NCBI GenBank assembly: GCA_016350165.1
Contig: CP066225.1
Location: 2,914,001-2,978,000, forward strand
Origin: Planctomycetota bacterium
Lineage (GTDB): Bacteria; Planctomycetota; Phycisphaerae; Phycisphaerales; Phycisphaeraceae
DNA length: 64,000 bases
Direction of reading: 5' to 3'
A program made the translations under genes and the position numbers. Positions 44,841 to 54,025 of this stretch are shown one piece after another. Below the pieces are notes generated by a model, which saw nothing but the letters and a program-made list of their open reading frames with translations, was not told the DNA's origin and made no database searches. Each line of letters starts with the position of its first letter. The first letter of the stretch is position 1.

Positions 44841-45548
44841 ATGAGTAAGCCCAAACGCAAATTACTTCGCCGTGCTTTGTTCACATTCGCACTCTTATTC
44901 CTAATCATCATCCTAGGTGAAGCGATACGCTATTACATCAAAATCGACACGCAAACAGCACGCACGCTTACAGGCTATTCCTTCTTCGGCTACCCCATCT
45001 CACAAACCGAACACGACACACAAATATCAAAAATCTACTTGAAAAACCATGATGCCCCAGCAGACATTCATTGGCACATCGTTACCTCTACAGGCTTCAT
45101 CCCAATCACCGGTTCATTCAGCTGTCGTTGTTACAGCTCTCATAATTACAATCAACTCATGGTGCTCGAAGAAATCTTTAAGCAATACAACTTAAAATAC
45201 AAGCAGCCATACCCAAAAAACAAACAACGCATCATCGCAGAAGAATTGATCAATACATACCTCAAAGAACTCAAACCAGTAAAAGTTAGCTATACCAACG
45301 ATCAGATAACGATCGAGCCGCTATACAATCGCGTTATTACTGAAGAAACTGAAGAAGTATCAAAACCCTCAAACACCAACCCACATGCCTTCTCAAGCGA
45401 GCAGCACACATGGCTAAAAATGAAAAACACAAAACCAGTTTCGTATCATGGTGCGTTCTCTCCATCATCATCATTCTCTTCGCATCCGAAGCTATCAGAT
45501 TCGATGATTACTATGACGCATACTCTGCCAGAACAAGCTGCGCATTAA
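44841..45548 (+). CDS. Tandem-array membrane-anchored protein, paralogue 3, with C-terminal extension over the next gene
   Basis: 235 residues, about 70 more than its relatives. The first 160 follow paralogue 2 closely: helix, IDTQTARTLTGYSFFGYPIS, ISKIYLKNH, HWHIVTSTGFIPITG, CRCYSSHNY, KQPYPKNKQ and DQITIEP. Where the others stop, this frame continues through an acidic linker (EETEEVSKPS) and then 139 nt into the start of paralogue 4 in another frame. The overlapping part looks like random Ser/His/Pro-rich sequence, so a lost stop codon is likely. 8 nt after paralogue 2. Confidence 0.62.
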   Translation: MSKPKRKLLRRALFTFALLFLIIILGEAIRYYIKIDTQTARTLTGYSFFGYPISQTEHDTQISKIYLKNHDAPADIHWHIVTSTGFIPITGSFSCRCYSSHNYNQLMVLEEIFKQYNLKYKQPYPKNKQRIIAEELINTYLKELKPVKVSYTNDQITIEPLYNRVITEETEEVSKPSNTNPHAFSSEQHTWLKMKNTKPVSYHGAFSPSSSFSSHPKLSDSMITMTHTLPEQAAH

Positions 45549-45892
45549 CTTTCCTCAGTTTGCCTATCTTTCGATCAGTTAAGGAAACTCACGCCTCGAA
45601 AATCTACCTCGCCAATCACCCAGAACCCGAATATATTCAATGGAAGTTTTTGCGATCAGAATCCATTTCGCCGCTCACCACCTCCGGATACAATCGTTCC
45701 TACACTGCACATAACTACCACGAAATAACCAGCCTCATAGAAACCTTTCAAAAATATGAGCAGCAACACAATCAACCTTATCCGCCCAAACAACAATCCC
45801 AACTAGTCGCCGAAGCACTGCAATACGAACAAGACAAGATTATGTTTGATATCAATGTAGAGAATGACATAATATCTTTAAAGCAGCATTAA
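45410..45892 (+). CDS. Tandem-array membrane-anchored protein, paralogue 4
   Basis: 160 residues. Helix (about 12-26, SWCVLSIIIILFASEA), then YDAYSARTSCALTFLS, ASKIYLANHPEPEYIQW, ISPLTTSGYNRSYTAHNYHE, HNQPYPPKQQSQLVAEAL and a last strand NDIISLKQH. The CRC cysteines of copies 2 and 3 are replaced (NRS). ATG 45410 lies inside the extended paralogue 3 frame. The membrane gene at 45895 begins 2 nt after its stop, so translation is probably coupled. Confidence 0.65.
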   Translation: MAKNEKHKTSFVSWCVLSIIIILFASEAIRFDDYYDAYSARTSCALTFLSLPIFRSVKETHASKIYLANHPEPEYIQWKFLRSESISPLTTSGYNRSYTAHNYHEITSLIETFQKYEQQHNQPYPPKQQSQLVAEALQYEQDKIMFDINVENDIISLKQH

Positions 45893-45894
45893 CC

Positions 45895-46308
45895 ATGTTT
45901 ATCCGCATCCCACTAGCGCTGTTCACTTCATGGGTCATCTATATGATTGCCATGGCCATGACCGTTTACGATGGTCTACCCTCACTTATCCTGCAGCCTT
46001 TTGTCGGTGCCATCTTTTCTTTTATTACGGTATTTGGCCTTTTCGCTCTCGGTTCCCCATTACTTCTACCAAAAATCTGGAGCCTATGGAAAAAGCTCTG
46101 GCTCCCTCTCTTCTTTATCATCCCTATCTGTTGGCTCCTCATGGTCCTCTCCTGGTTCCCATACCGCATCACTGTCTACGATCACATATTCCAAATGAAC
46201 GTAGAAACCTTTCAGCCAACCCTCGCTATAACTGGCTACCTGCTACTCCTATTCGCAATCATCTATCAACCCAAAATCGCAATCTCAAAATCCAAACGTT
46301 GGTTTTAA
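45895..46308 (+). CDS. Small integral membrane protein, unknown
   Basis: 137 residues with four predicted membrane helices (about 5-25, 32-57, 70-92, 108-124) joined by short loops, and a basic C terminus KSKRWF. The ATG follows the stop of paralogue 4 by 2 nt, so it belongs to that unit. It could be the membrane partner of the four anchored paralogues; this is a guess from position. No family recognised. Confidence 0.65.
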   Translation: MFIRIPLALFTSWVIYMIAMAMTVYDGLPSLILQPFVGAIFSFITVFGLFALGSPLLLPKIWSLWKKLWLPLFFIIPICWLLMVLSWFPYRITVYDHIFQMNVETFQPTLAITGYLLLLFAIIYQPKIAISKSKRWF

Positions 46309-46861
46309 TCAACGAATAGATATAGCATTTACAAATAATATAATCCTGAATACCTCTGCAGATTCACTAAGTCAACGCTAATTAGCCTAAGCATAGATTG
46401 ATACACCTATAAACAAGATTTCTTCAACCAAGACAATTGAATACCGGTCCCAACTCACACCGATCGTTGCCATTCAATACGATAACTATTTCAACTTTCA
46501 ACTTTCAACTTTTAGTATAAAAATATTTGAGTTATACAGTCAGCAAGCTAACTAATGATTAGATAGTTAAAAGTTCAATAAGTGAATGATGTAAATCCAT
46601 GTTAATTGTTTGAGTAGAGTATTCAGCGTTGAAGTAATCATGGTGTACTGGCCAATGCATGTGCTTTGATGTTATTTCTCATGGCTTAGGTTCTTGATGT
46701 TATATGCAGCTAATTTAGATGACTGGGTGTCATTTATTTTTAATTTTCATAACCCGGTTTTATTTTTAGTAAGGTTTGTAGAGACGTAAGTGTAGGTTGT
46801 AAAAGAGATTATGTGTCGGCATGTTCGGAGTTGGATTCGTTAGAAAATGTAAGTAAATGGG
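46309..46861. other. AT-rich spacer, no gene seen
   Basis: About 550 nt, markedly AT-rich with stops in every frame. Forms the left part of the second large gene-poor region. Confidence 0.55.
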
Positions 46862-46890
46862 TTGACTTCTAATTTCGTACGGTGTACGAT
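46862..46890 (+). promoter_or_regulatory. Sigma-70-like promoter overlapped by GTAC palindromes
   Basis: TTGACT (46862-46867), 17-nt spacer, TACGAT (46885-46890). The predicted start is near 46897. The -10 lies inside a palindrome, so binding of a regulator there should block transcription. Confidence 0.55.
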
Positions 46891-46908
46891 ATGGCCGTAC
46901 AATGTACG
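46875..46908. promoter_or_regulatory. Paired operator-like palindromes
   Basis: TCGTAC-GGT-GTACGA (46875-46889) and CGTAC-AAT-GTACG (46896-46908). Their centres are 20 nt apart, about two helical turns, so one dimer could sit on each along the same face. Spacing and shape fit TetR- or GntR-like sites, but no regulator gene is nearby. Confidence 0.55.
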
Positions 46909-47284
46909 AAGTGGTCAAGGAAGGCTGTATTTCAGTACGACGATCCGGTACCCATGCTGTTCGAGTACTCGTTACTTTTACTGACCTCTTTACGACATAC
47001 TGCTTCGTAACATTTGATGATATAACGTCTTAGCTCGCACTTGGAGTGTGAGCAGGGAGACAGGTTTGATGCATCAGAACGGATGACCGTGCTGCTTGAT
47101 TGTGGAGTTTGGGCTGTATTCCACGGCATCCGTTTTGATGTACTTTGACTTCTGACAGGAGCTAGGTGTTGCCCGAGAAACAGCTTATAAACTGAACAAC
47201 GCGAAATTTGATTCCTAGGTCAACCCATATGCCCTGACCTTATTTGTAAGGCTCGAAGTCGATCCCAAGCTTCGAGCCTTTTTA
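46897..47284 (+). ncRNA. Candidate structured non-coding RNA of about 390 nt, unknown class
   Basis: A promoter and a strong intrinsic terminator bracket a stretch with no long frame. Stems visible in it: GCTCGCAC / GTGTGAGC (47033-47053); AACGGATGACCGTG / CACGGCATCCGTT (47078-47091 with 47122-47134, one bulge); CTAGG / CCTAG (near 47163 and 47214); AGGTCA / TGACCT (47217-47238); terminator stem 47248-47280. I compared it with tmRNA, RNase P, 6S and SRP RNA from memory and found no match. A leaderless 43-codon frame (46902-47033) is an alternative reading. Transcription is unproven. Confidence 0.45.
47248..47283 (+). terminator. Strong intrinsic terminator
   Basis: Perfect 11-bp stem AAGGCTCGAAG / CTTCGAGCCTT with an 11-nt loop, followed by TTTTT (counting the stem's last two T). 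No protein gene ends just upstream, which supports a non-coding transcript. Confidence 0.8.
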
Positions 47285-47741
47285 ATTTATCCGTTCACGC
47301 GGCAACGCATTGCTTTCCTTTCAAACATACTTTCTTCAGGGAGCGCGCACGAAAGTGAATGAAGTTGGTTTGAGAGCAGTTCCGAACTTGCACGTTTTGG
47401 CTCAAAACTCAACAAAACTGACTCAAACTTGTTCGTTTCTGCTCGTTTGTCTTCAAAACTGCTTCGTTTTGTATATTTGAGATTCAAAGCGTGTGCGCAA
47501 AATGGCTCGCGCAACTTAATAGGTTTTATTCATTTATAAATTCTGTGTATGTGATCCGAATTTTTCGTGCGCACAAACGTATCCATTTCGGAAAAACAGC
47601 GCGCACAAAATAAAATAATTTCAAACAAAAATCCGCGTATGAAAAAGATGTAAACATAAACGCTATAAAATATTAGTTGTTATGGATAGTTCTACCATAA
47701 TGATAAACGTAGAGAAGTGGTCCAGTGGTTTTCGGCTACTC
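47285..47741. other. Spacer with low-complexity CAAAAC/TTCGTTT stretches and GTGCGCACA palindromes
   Basis: Repeated words such as GCTCAAAACT, CTTCAAAACTGCTTCG and TCGTTTTG occupy 47380-47470. A 75-residue minus frame across it is rejected. The last 130 nt are AT-rich and form the far side of the gene at 47742. Confidence 0.5.
47567..47607. repeat. GTGCGCACA palindromic repeats
   Basis: CGTGCGCACAAACG at 47566-47579 and GCGCGCACAAAA at 47599-47610; related GTGTGCGCAA at 47491 and GCGCGCAC at 47343. Same word as at 22171-22478 in the opposite direction. Confidence 0.5.
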
Positions 47742-48419
47742 TTAGTAAGAGTATTCGGCCATTACTATGACGGGCGATCCCCAGATCTTTTCGAGTCTGC
47801 TCGTGAGATTTTTAAAGTATGAATCTTCCGTGATCATTGATACGAGTAGATCAAGATCACCGTAGTTTTTCGCATTTAAGAAATCTTCATTACCGTTGAG
47901 AAATTCTGTTTTATAAACTGAGGCGTAACCAGATAAGCCGATTCGAAAATTGCCCTGCCAGGCAGTTTCTTCATGGCTATAGTCTGGGAAGGAGTGTTCG
48001 CCTGCTGACAAGCATAGTTCATGCGGGCGCCATAATTGATTATTTTCTGTGCTTTCGCCAAATGTTGTGTAGTAAGAGTTTGCGACGCGAATGAGTTCAG
48101 GCAATATGTTTGATTTAGATATTGCTGTTAGGAGGTGTTCATTGTTTTTTATGTAAAAATCAGCGATATCTTCAATGGTAGCATTTTTAGGTATATTACC
48201 AAGGCGACTAACATCGATTGGTATAATTACAGTTTCGAGTAATTCTTCGTCCTCGAAGTCATCTATAAAATGTGCATCCCAGAAATCAGGTGCTTTATGG
48301 AGTCCACCAGCCCAAAAGTCGTGTGCTTGGAAGAGCTCAAGTGTTTGAATGATTACTTTACGATTAATATCTATGTAATTATTTTCGGGAACGAAGACGA
48401 TCATTGTTTCTTGTGACAT
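47742..48419 (-). CDS. Conserved-looking protein of unknown function
   Basis: 225 residues, no signal peptide or membrane helix, acidic. Starts SQETMIVFVPENNYIDINRKVIIQTLE and contains the aromatic stretch HDFWAGGLHKAPDFWDAHFID, then a region of charged helices and WRPHELCLSAGEHSFPDYSHEE. It looks like a compact cytoplasmic domain, but I do not recognise it. ATG 48419 has a weak AGGG upstream. It stands alone between the RNA-candidate spacer and atpD on the same strand, separated from atpD by a terminator. Confidence 0.6.
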   Translation of the reverse strand: MSQETMIVFVPENNYIDINRKVIIQTLELFQAHDFWAGGLHKAPDFWDAHFIDDFEDEELLETVIIPIDVSRLGNIPKNATIEDIADFYIKNNEHLLTAISKSNILPELIRVANSYYTTFGESTENNQLWRPHELCLSAGEHSFPDYSHEETAWQGNFRIGLSGYASVYKTEFLNGNEDFLNAKNYGDLDLLVSMITEDSYFKNLTSRLEKIWGSPVIVMAEYSY

Positions 48420-48527
48420 GATTTGCCCTGCAATACTGTGGGTTACTGAATTGAGATAAGCATAATGGTGGTGGGGTAGGGTGACAAGCGAAATTTATTG
48501 GTTGTTGGTGCGGATGTGAAATAGAAT

Positions 48528-48556
48528 AAAGGTCGCGGCTTTTGGCTGCGACCTTT
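48528..48556. terminator. Terminator downstream of atpD
   Basis: AAAGGTCGC / GCGACCTTT stem with inner GGC-TTTT-GGC loop. T-rich on both sides. Ends the atpD transcript and shows that atpC does not follow. Confidence 0.75.
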
Positions 48557-48588
48557 TTATTAGTTTTGATTTTGAGTCTAATGATTGA

Positions 48589-50518
<1,930 letters not shown>

Positions 50519-51883
50519 GTGACCGACCAGCAGACGAATCAATCAGCGTATGAGAATGAGGTTAATGAGGGGGCAGTTGGGGGTGAGGGTATGGGTGCGT
50601 CTGGGGCTGGTGGGAGCTGGTCGATTCCTGCGCGTGAAGAAGTGGTGAAGGAAGAGCAGCAGGTTGCGAGTGGCGGCGAAGTCTGGGGGATTGGGGCGGT
50701 GAGTGTTGGCGCGGAAGAAGTGACTGGTGATGAAGAGGTGGCATTGATGGAAGAGATGCCACGGCGTGAGGAGGTTGTGAAGGAGGAAACGGTGGTGGTG
50801 CAAGGGATCAGTGTGGATGAGGTTGAGGTGAATGTGGTATCTAATCATGCAATAGAGCGTGAGGGGGACGTGGTTGCGGAGAAGGTTGAAGAGAAAATTG
50901 AAGAGGTTGTGGTTGATGATGGGGGGTTGCTGGAGTCGCTTGAGGAGGTGGTGAAGGAAGAAGCGGTTGTGAATGTTGAAGAGATGAAGGTTGAGGTTGA
51001 TGGTGGTGAGCCGGTGAAGCCAGTGGTTAAGGAGGTGAAGGAGAGGCCGCGATTGAAGTCGCCTCGCGTGGTGGCGTTGATGAACCAGAAGGGGGGTGTT
51101 GGTAAAACGACAACGGCTGTGAATCTTGGGGCAGCACTTGGGCGGATGGGTTATCGTGTGCTGCTTTTGGACTTGGACCCACAGGCGCATCTGACGTTGT
51201 ACTTGGGCGTTGATCCTGAGGAGTTGGAAGCGACGATTTATGATTTGCTGGTTGATGATGAGGTGAAGGCTGAGGATATTCGGCAGAATATTGAGGGGTA
51301 CGATAAGTTGGATGTTCTGCCTGCGGATGTGAGTCTGGCTGGTGTGGAGAGTGAGTTAGCGGATAAGGTTGTGACGGGTGCGGCACAGTCGGTGTTAAGG
51401 ACGAAGGTAAGGCCGATTGCGAAAGAGTATGATTTTATATTGTTAGATTGCCCACCTTCATTGGGGCTGCTGACGATTAATGCATTGACACTTGCGAAAG
51501 AAGTGATTGTGCCGATGCAGGCGCACTTCCTGGCGCTGCAGGGTATGGGTAAATTGTTTGAAACGATTACGATGCTAAGACAAGGTTTTAACCCGAGCTT
51601 GTTGGTTGCTGGAATTGTTCTTTGTATGCATGAAGGGCAGACGATTCTGGCGGGTGAAGTGATTGGTGATTTGGAAGGGTTTTTGGAGGGGGCGAGAGGG
51701 ACGGATGAGCCTTGGGCGCAGGCGAAGATTTTTGAGCCTCCGATTCGCAGGAACATTAAGTTGGCGGAGTCGCCTTCGTTTGGGCAGTCGATCTTTGATT
51801 ACGATGGCGGATGCAATGGGGCGCAAGATTATATGAAGCTTGCGGAGAGTGTGGCTAATCATGAATTAGTCTGGGATATTTAG
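50519..51883 (+). CDS. ParA/Soj-like ATPase with long acidic N-terminal extension
   Basis: 454 residues from GTG 50519 (GGGAGG upstream). Residues 1-180 are acidic and probably disordered, with the element EEVVKEE three times (about residues 40, 82 and 141). The ATPase domain follows: deviant Walker A NQKGGVGKTTTAV, LDLDPQAHLT, DFILLDCPPSLGLLT and PMQAHFLALQGM. ParA proteins position chromosomes or other cargo on the nucleoid by ATP-dependent binding. ParB normally lies next door but is absent, so this may move something else. Terminator at 51916. Confidence 0.88.
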   Translation: MTDQQTNQSAYENEVNEGAVGGEGMGASGAGGSWSIPAREEVVKEEQQVASGGEVWGIGAVSVGAEEVTGDEEVALMEEMPRREEVVKEETVVVQGISVDEVEVNVVSNHAIEREGDVVAEKVEEKIEEVVVDDGGLLESLEEVVKEEAVVNVEEMKVEVDGGEPVKPVVKEVKERPRLKSPRVVALMNQKGGVGKTTTAVNLGAALGRMGYRVLLLDLDPQAHLTLYLGVDPEELEATIYDLLVDDEVKAEDIRQNIEGYDKLDVLPADVSLAGVESELADKVVTGAAQSVLRTKVRPIAKEYDFILLDCPPSLGLLTINALTLAKEVIVPMQAHFLALQGMGKLFETITMLRQGFNPSLLVAGIVLCMHEGQTILAGEVIGDLEGFLEGARGTDEPWAQAKIFEPPIRRNIKLAESPSFGQSIFDYDGGCNGAQDYMKLAESVANHELVWDI

Positions 51884-51915
51884 GTTGGGATGAATTGTTA
51901 GATTGAATCTGAATG

Positions 51916-51943
51916 AAAGCTCGTCAGTTGGCGAGCTTTTTTT
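51916..51943 (+). terminator. Terminator of the ParA-like gene
   Basis: AAAGCTCG / CGAGCTTT stem, 8-nt loop, T tract. Confidence 0.82.
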
Positions 51944-51994
51944 GTTAGTTGTATTCGCTCATATAAATTTGTTGTAATGTTTTTGTAAATAGTA

Positions 51995-52024
51995 TTGACT
52001 TGTCTCTATATTTGTTTTTATGAT
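51995..52024 (+). promoter_or_regulatory. Promoter of the first NxxGxxAF PEP-CTERM gene
   Basis: TTGACT, 18-nt AT-rich spacer, TATGAT; predicted leader about 68 nt to ATG 52100. Confidence 0.6.
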
Positions 52025-52099
52025 TAATGTTCAGACGTGTGAATTTCTTGTTTTGTGTTACATATAACGATTGAGCATTTCATTTAGCAGGGCATAACG

Positions 52100-53797
52100 A
52101 TGACTGGTATGAACTTTCGGATAGCCTTGAAGGCTATGGTTGCGCTTGGGCTTTGCGGGTTTGTGAGTATGAGTGTTTATGGGGAGGTGGCTGATTGGGA
52201 TTTACGGGCGTATGAGGGGGTTGCATCGGATTTTGATATAACGGATTTAGAGCAGGTGCAGAGTTGTGTTGCGCTGGATGAGCTTGGAAATATCGGTTGG
52301 TCGCAGATCAGGAATAAGGTTCCATTTGCAATCGAGCAGGGTGAGTTGGATGTGATGTGGTTGGGCGCGGACGGGGTTGATCATGAGGTGTATTCGCATG
52401 ATATGGTGAACGTAGGGTATACGAAGCGGATGGCGATTGAAGGTGGAGCTTTGTTTTGGCATGCGGAGGAATGGGAGCCGATAGGCGATAGCACTAACTA
52501 TTTTACGGTTAGAGATAAATGTTTTGTTTCAAGAGGTGATCAGGTCGTTAAGGCATTGGATATTTATTCGGAAGGTTATTTGCAGAGTGGTAAGCGTGCT
52601 AACGCGACGCAGTGGTTGCGCGGCGTGAAGGGGTTGCGCGAGGATGGCAGTTTTGTTGCGTATGTGCGAGAGGCTGCGGAGGGTGGTTTTACGGATGGGT
52701 ATTACCGGTTGCATTACAGTGATGGCCGAGATCCGGTTGATCTGATTGGGTGGGGTTCGCATGAAGTTGAGGTTGATGGACAGACGATGGGTGTCAGCTT
52801 TGATCATTCGTCTCATGGAAGTAGCATGCTTGGGATGTTAGCTTTGCCTGACGGTGGATATGCTTTTACGTCAGCGGTTGATTCCTACAGTATGAATGAT
52901 CAGCAGGTTTTGTTGTTTAGGGTTGATGTTGAGAATGGGATTAGTGAGCGGACGGCTTTGGTGAGTTGGGAAGATATGGATGCGAAGTTGCCGAATGCAG
53001 GTGCGGGATCTCATTTGTTTAATTATTTTAACAGCACGCCGATGGGGATGAATAGTTCGGGGGATATTGCGCTGATCAGTTATTCGTTTGGTACGACACA
53101 AACAGAAAATCCTGTGTTGGAGTATTTGTTCACGACTTCTGGTAATAAGATTGAGTTGGCAACGGGGTTGGATCCAGATAGTTCGGTACGGTATGCGGCC
53201 TATAATGCAACGGCTTATGATTCAATGATATACACGGATCAAGGACGGATCGCATTTATGGGTAAGGTGCTGACGATCCTTCCATCGTTCTATGTTTATG
53301 AAGATGGTGAGGTGATTACCGCGGGGACGACGGGGGAGGTTTATGAGGGGGTTAATGGTCGGGTGTTTGAGTATGTTGGTCATAAGCATCTTTACACGCC
53401 GCCGATACCGAATGATTCATCGAACCCGTCGGCATTTCAGCAGCCTGCGGAAGATGGTGTGGAACTGATGAATGATGCTGCGGGCAATATCGTTTTTAAC
53501 ACGGTTGTGAAAGTAGATGGTGAAAATGGAATGGGGTTGCTGCTTTATGATGTTGATGGTGTGTTGTCGCTGCTGATTAAGGAGGGGGATGAGTTGATGG
53601 TGGATGGTGAGATGAAGCAGATCTATGATATTGATTATCAGGGATTTGAGCTTAATCGTGATGGTTTGCTTGCAGTGGGTGTTGTGTTTGATGATGGGTC
53701 GCAGGGTGTTTATACGATGATGATTCCGGAGCCGAGTGGGTTGGTGCTGCTGGGATTGGGTGGGTTGATGATGATGCGTAAACGTGAGATTGCGTGA
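52100..53797 (+). CDS. PEP-CTERM protein with NxxGxxAF-type repeats, paralogue 1
   Basis: 565 residues. Signal peptide to about residue 30, then a long beta-rich region with recurring units of the form DELGNIGWS, NSSGDIALIS, DQGRIAFMG, DAAGNIVFNT and NRDGLLAVGV. These match the choice-of-anchor tandem repeat NxxGxxAF pattern (DUF7453-like). The end is a PEP-CTERM signal: IPEPSG, hydrophobic LVLLGLGGLMMM, RKREIA. Surface protein, probably a beta-propeller; ligand unknown. AGGG 10 nt before ATG 52100. Related to the two genes that follow. Confidence 0.85.
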   Translation: MTGMNFRIALKAMVALGLCGFVSMSVYGEVADWDLRAYEGVASDFDITDLEQVQSCVALDELGNIGWSQIRNKVPFAIEQGELDVMWLGADGVDHEVYSHDMVNVGYTKRMAIEGGALFWHAEEWEPIGDSTNYFTVRDKCFVSRGDQVVKALDIYSEGYLQSGKRANATQWLRGVKGLREDGSFVAYVREAAEGGFTDGYYRLHYSDGRDPVDLIGWGSHEVEVDGQTMGVSFDHSSHGSSMLGMLALPDGGYAFTSAVDSYSMNDQQVLLFRVDVENGISERTALVSWEDMDAKLPNAGAGSHLFNYFNSTPMGMNSSGDIALISYSFGTTQTENPVLEYLFTTSGNKIELATGLDPDSSVRYAAYNATAYDSMIYTDQGRIAFMGKVLTILPSFYVYEDGEVITAGTTGEVYEGVNGRVFEYVGHKHLYTPPIPNDSSNPSAFQQPAEDGVELMNDAAGNIVFNTVVKVDGENGMGLLLYDVDGVLSLLIKEGDELMVDGEMKQIYDIDYQGFELNRDGLLAVGVVFDDGSQGVYTMMIPEPSGLVLLGLGGLMMMRKREIA

Positions 53798-53867
53798 TTA
53801 ATGTTTAAAGGTTGGATCGGTTTGGGATGTTTGGGGGAGATGGTTATTCATGATTGTGAAATTAGAG

Positions 53868-53900
53868 AAGAAGGCGACTGTGGGTTGTCTTCTTTTTTTT
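53868..53900 (+). terminator. Terminator between PEP-CTERM paralogues 1 and 2
   Basis: 11-bp stem (two wobble pairs) AAGAAGGCGAC / GTTGTCTTCTT and a run of eight T. Confidence 0.75.
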
Positions 53901-54025
53901 ATAATAGAGGCCTGAAAGATCTATAAGAGCTATGTTCAGATGATGGGGTATGGTATGATTTTGTAATAAATAGAGAGACTAGTGTGGGCGATTAATTTTA
54001 CATTGCCAAACGAGGGTAAAAGAAG

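Noticed and set aside
46891-47010. 39-codon ATG frame over the operator
   Set aside because: Its ATG lies upstream of the predicted transcription start.
46897-47284. tmRNA, RNase P, 6S or SRP RNA
   Set aside because: No tRNA-like ends or tag frame, no RNase P core motifs and no SRP apical loop were recognised.
47287-47514. 75-residue minus frame
   Set aside because: Built from repeated CAAAAC/TTCGTTT words in a spacer.
50543-51190. 215-residue minus frame
   Set aside because: Antisense to the acidic ParA extension; His/Leu/Asn-rich artefact.
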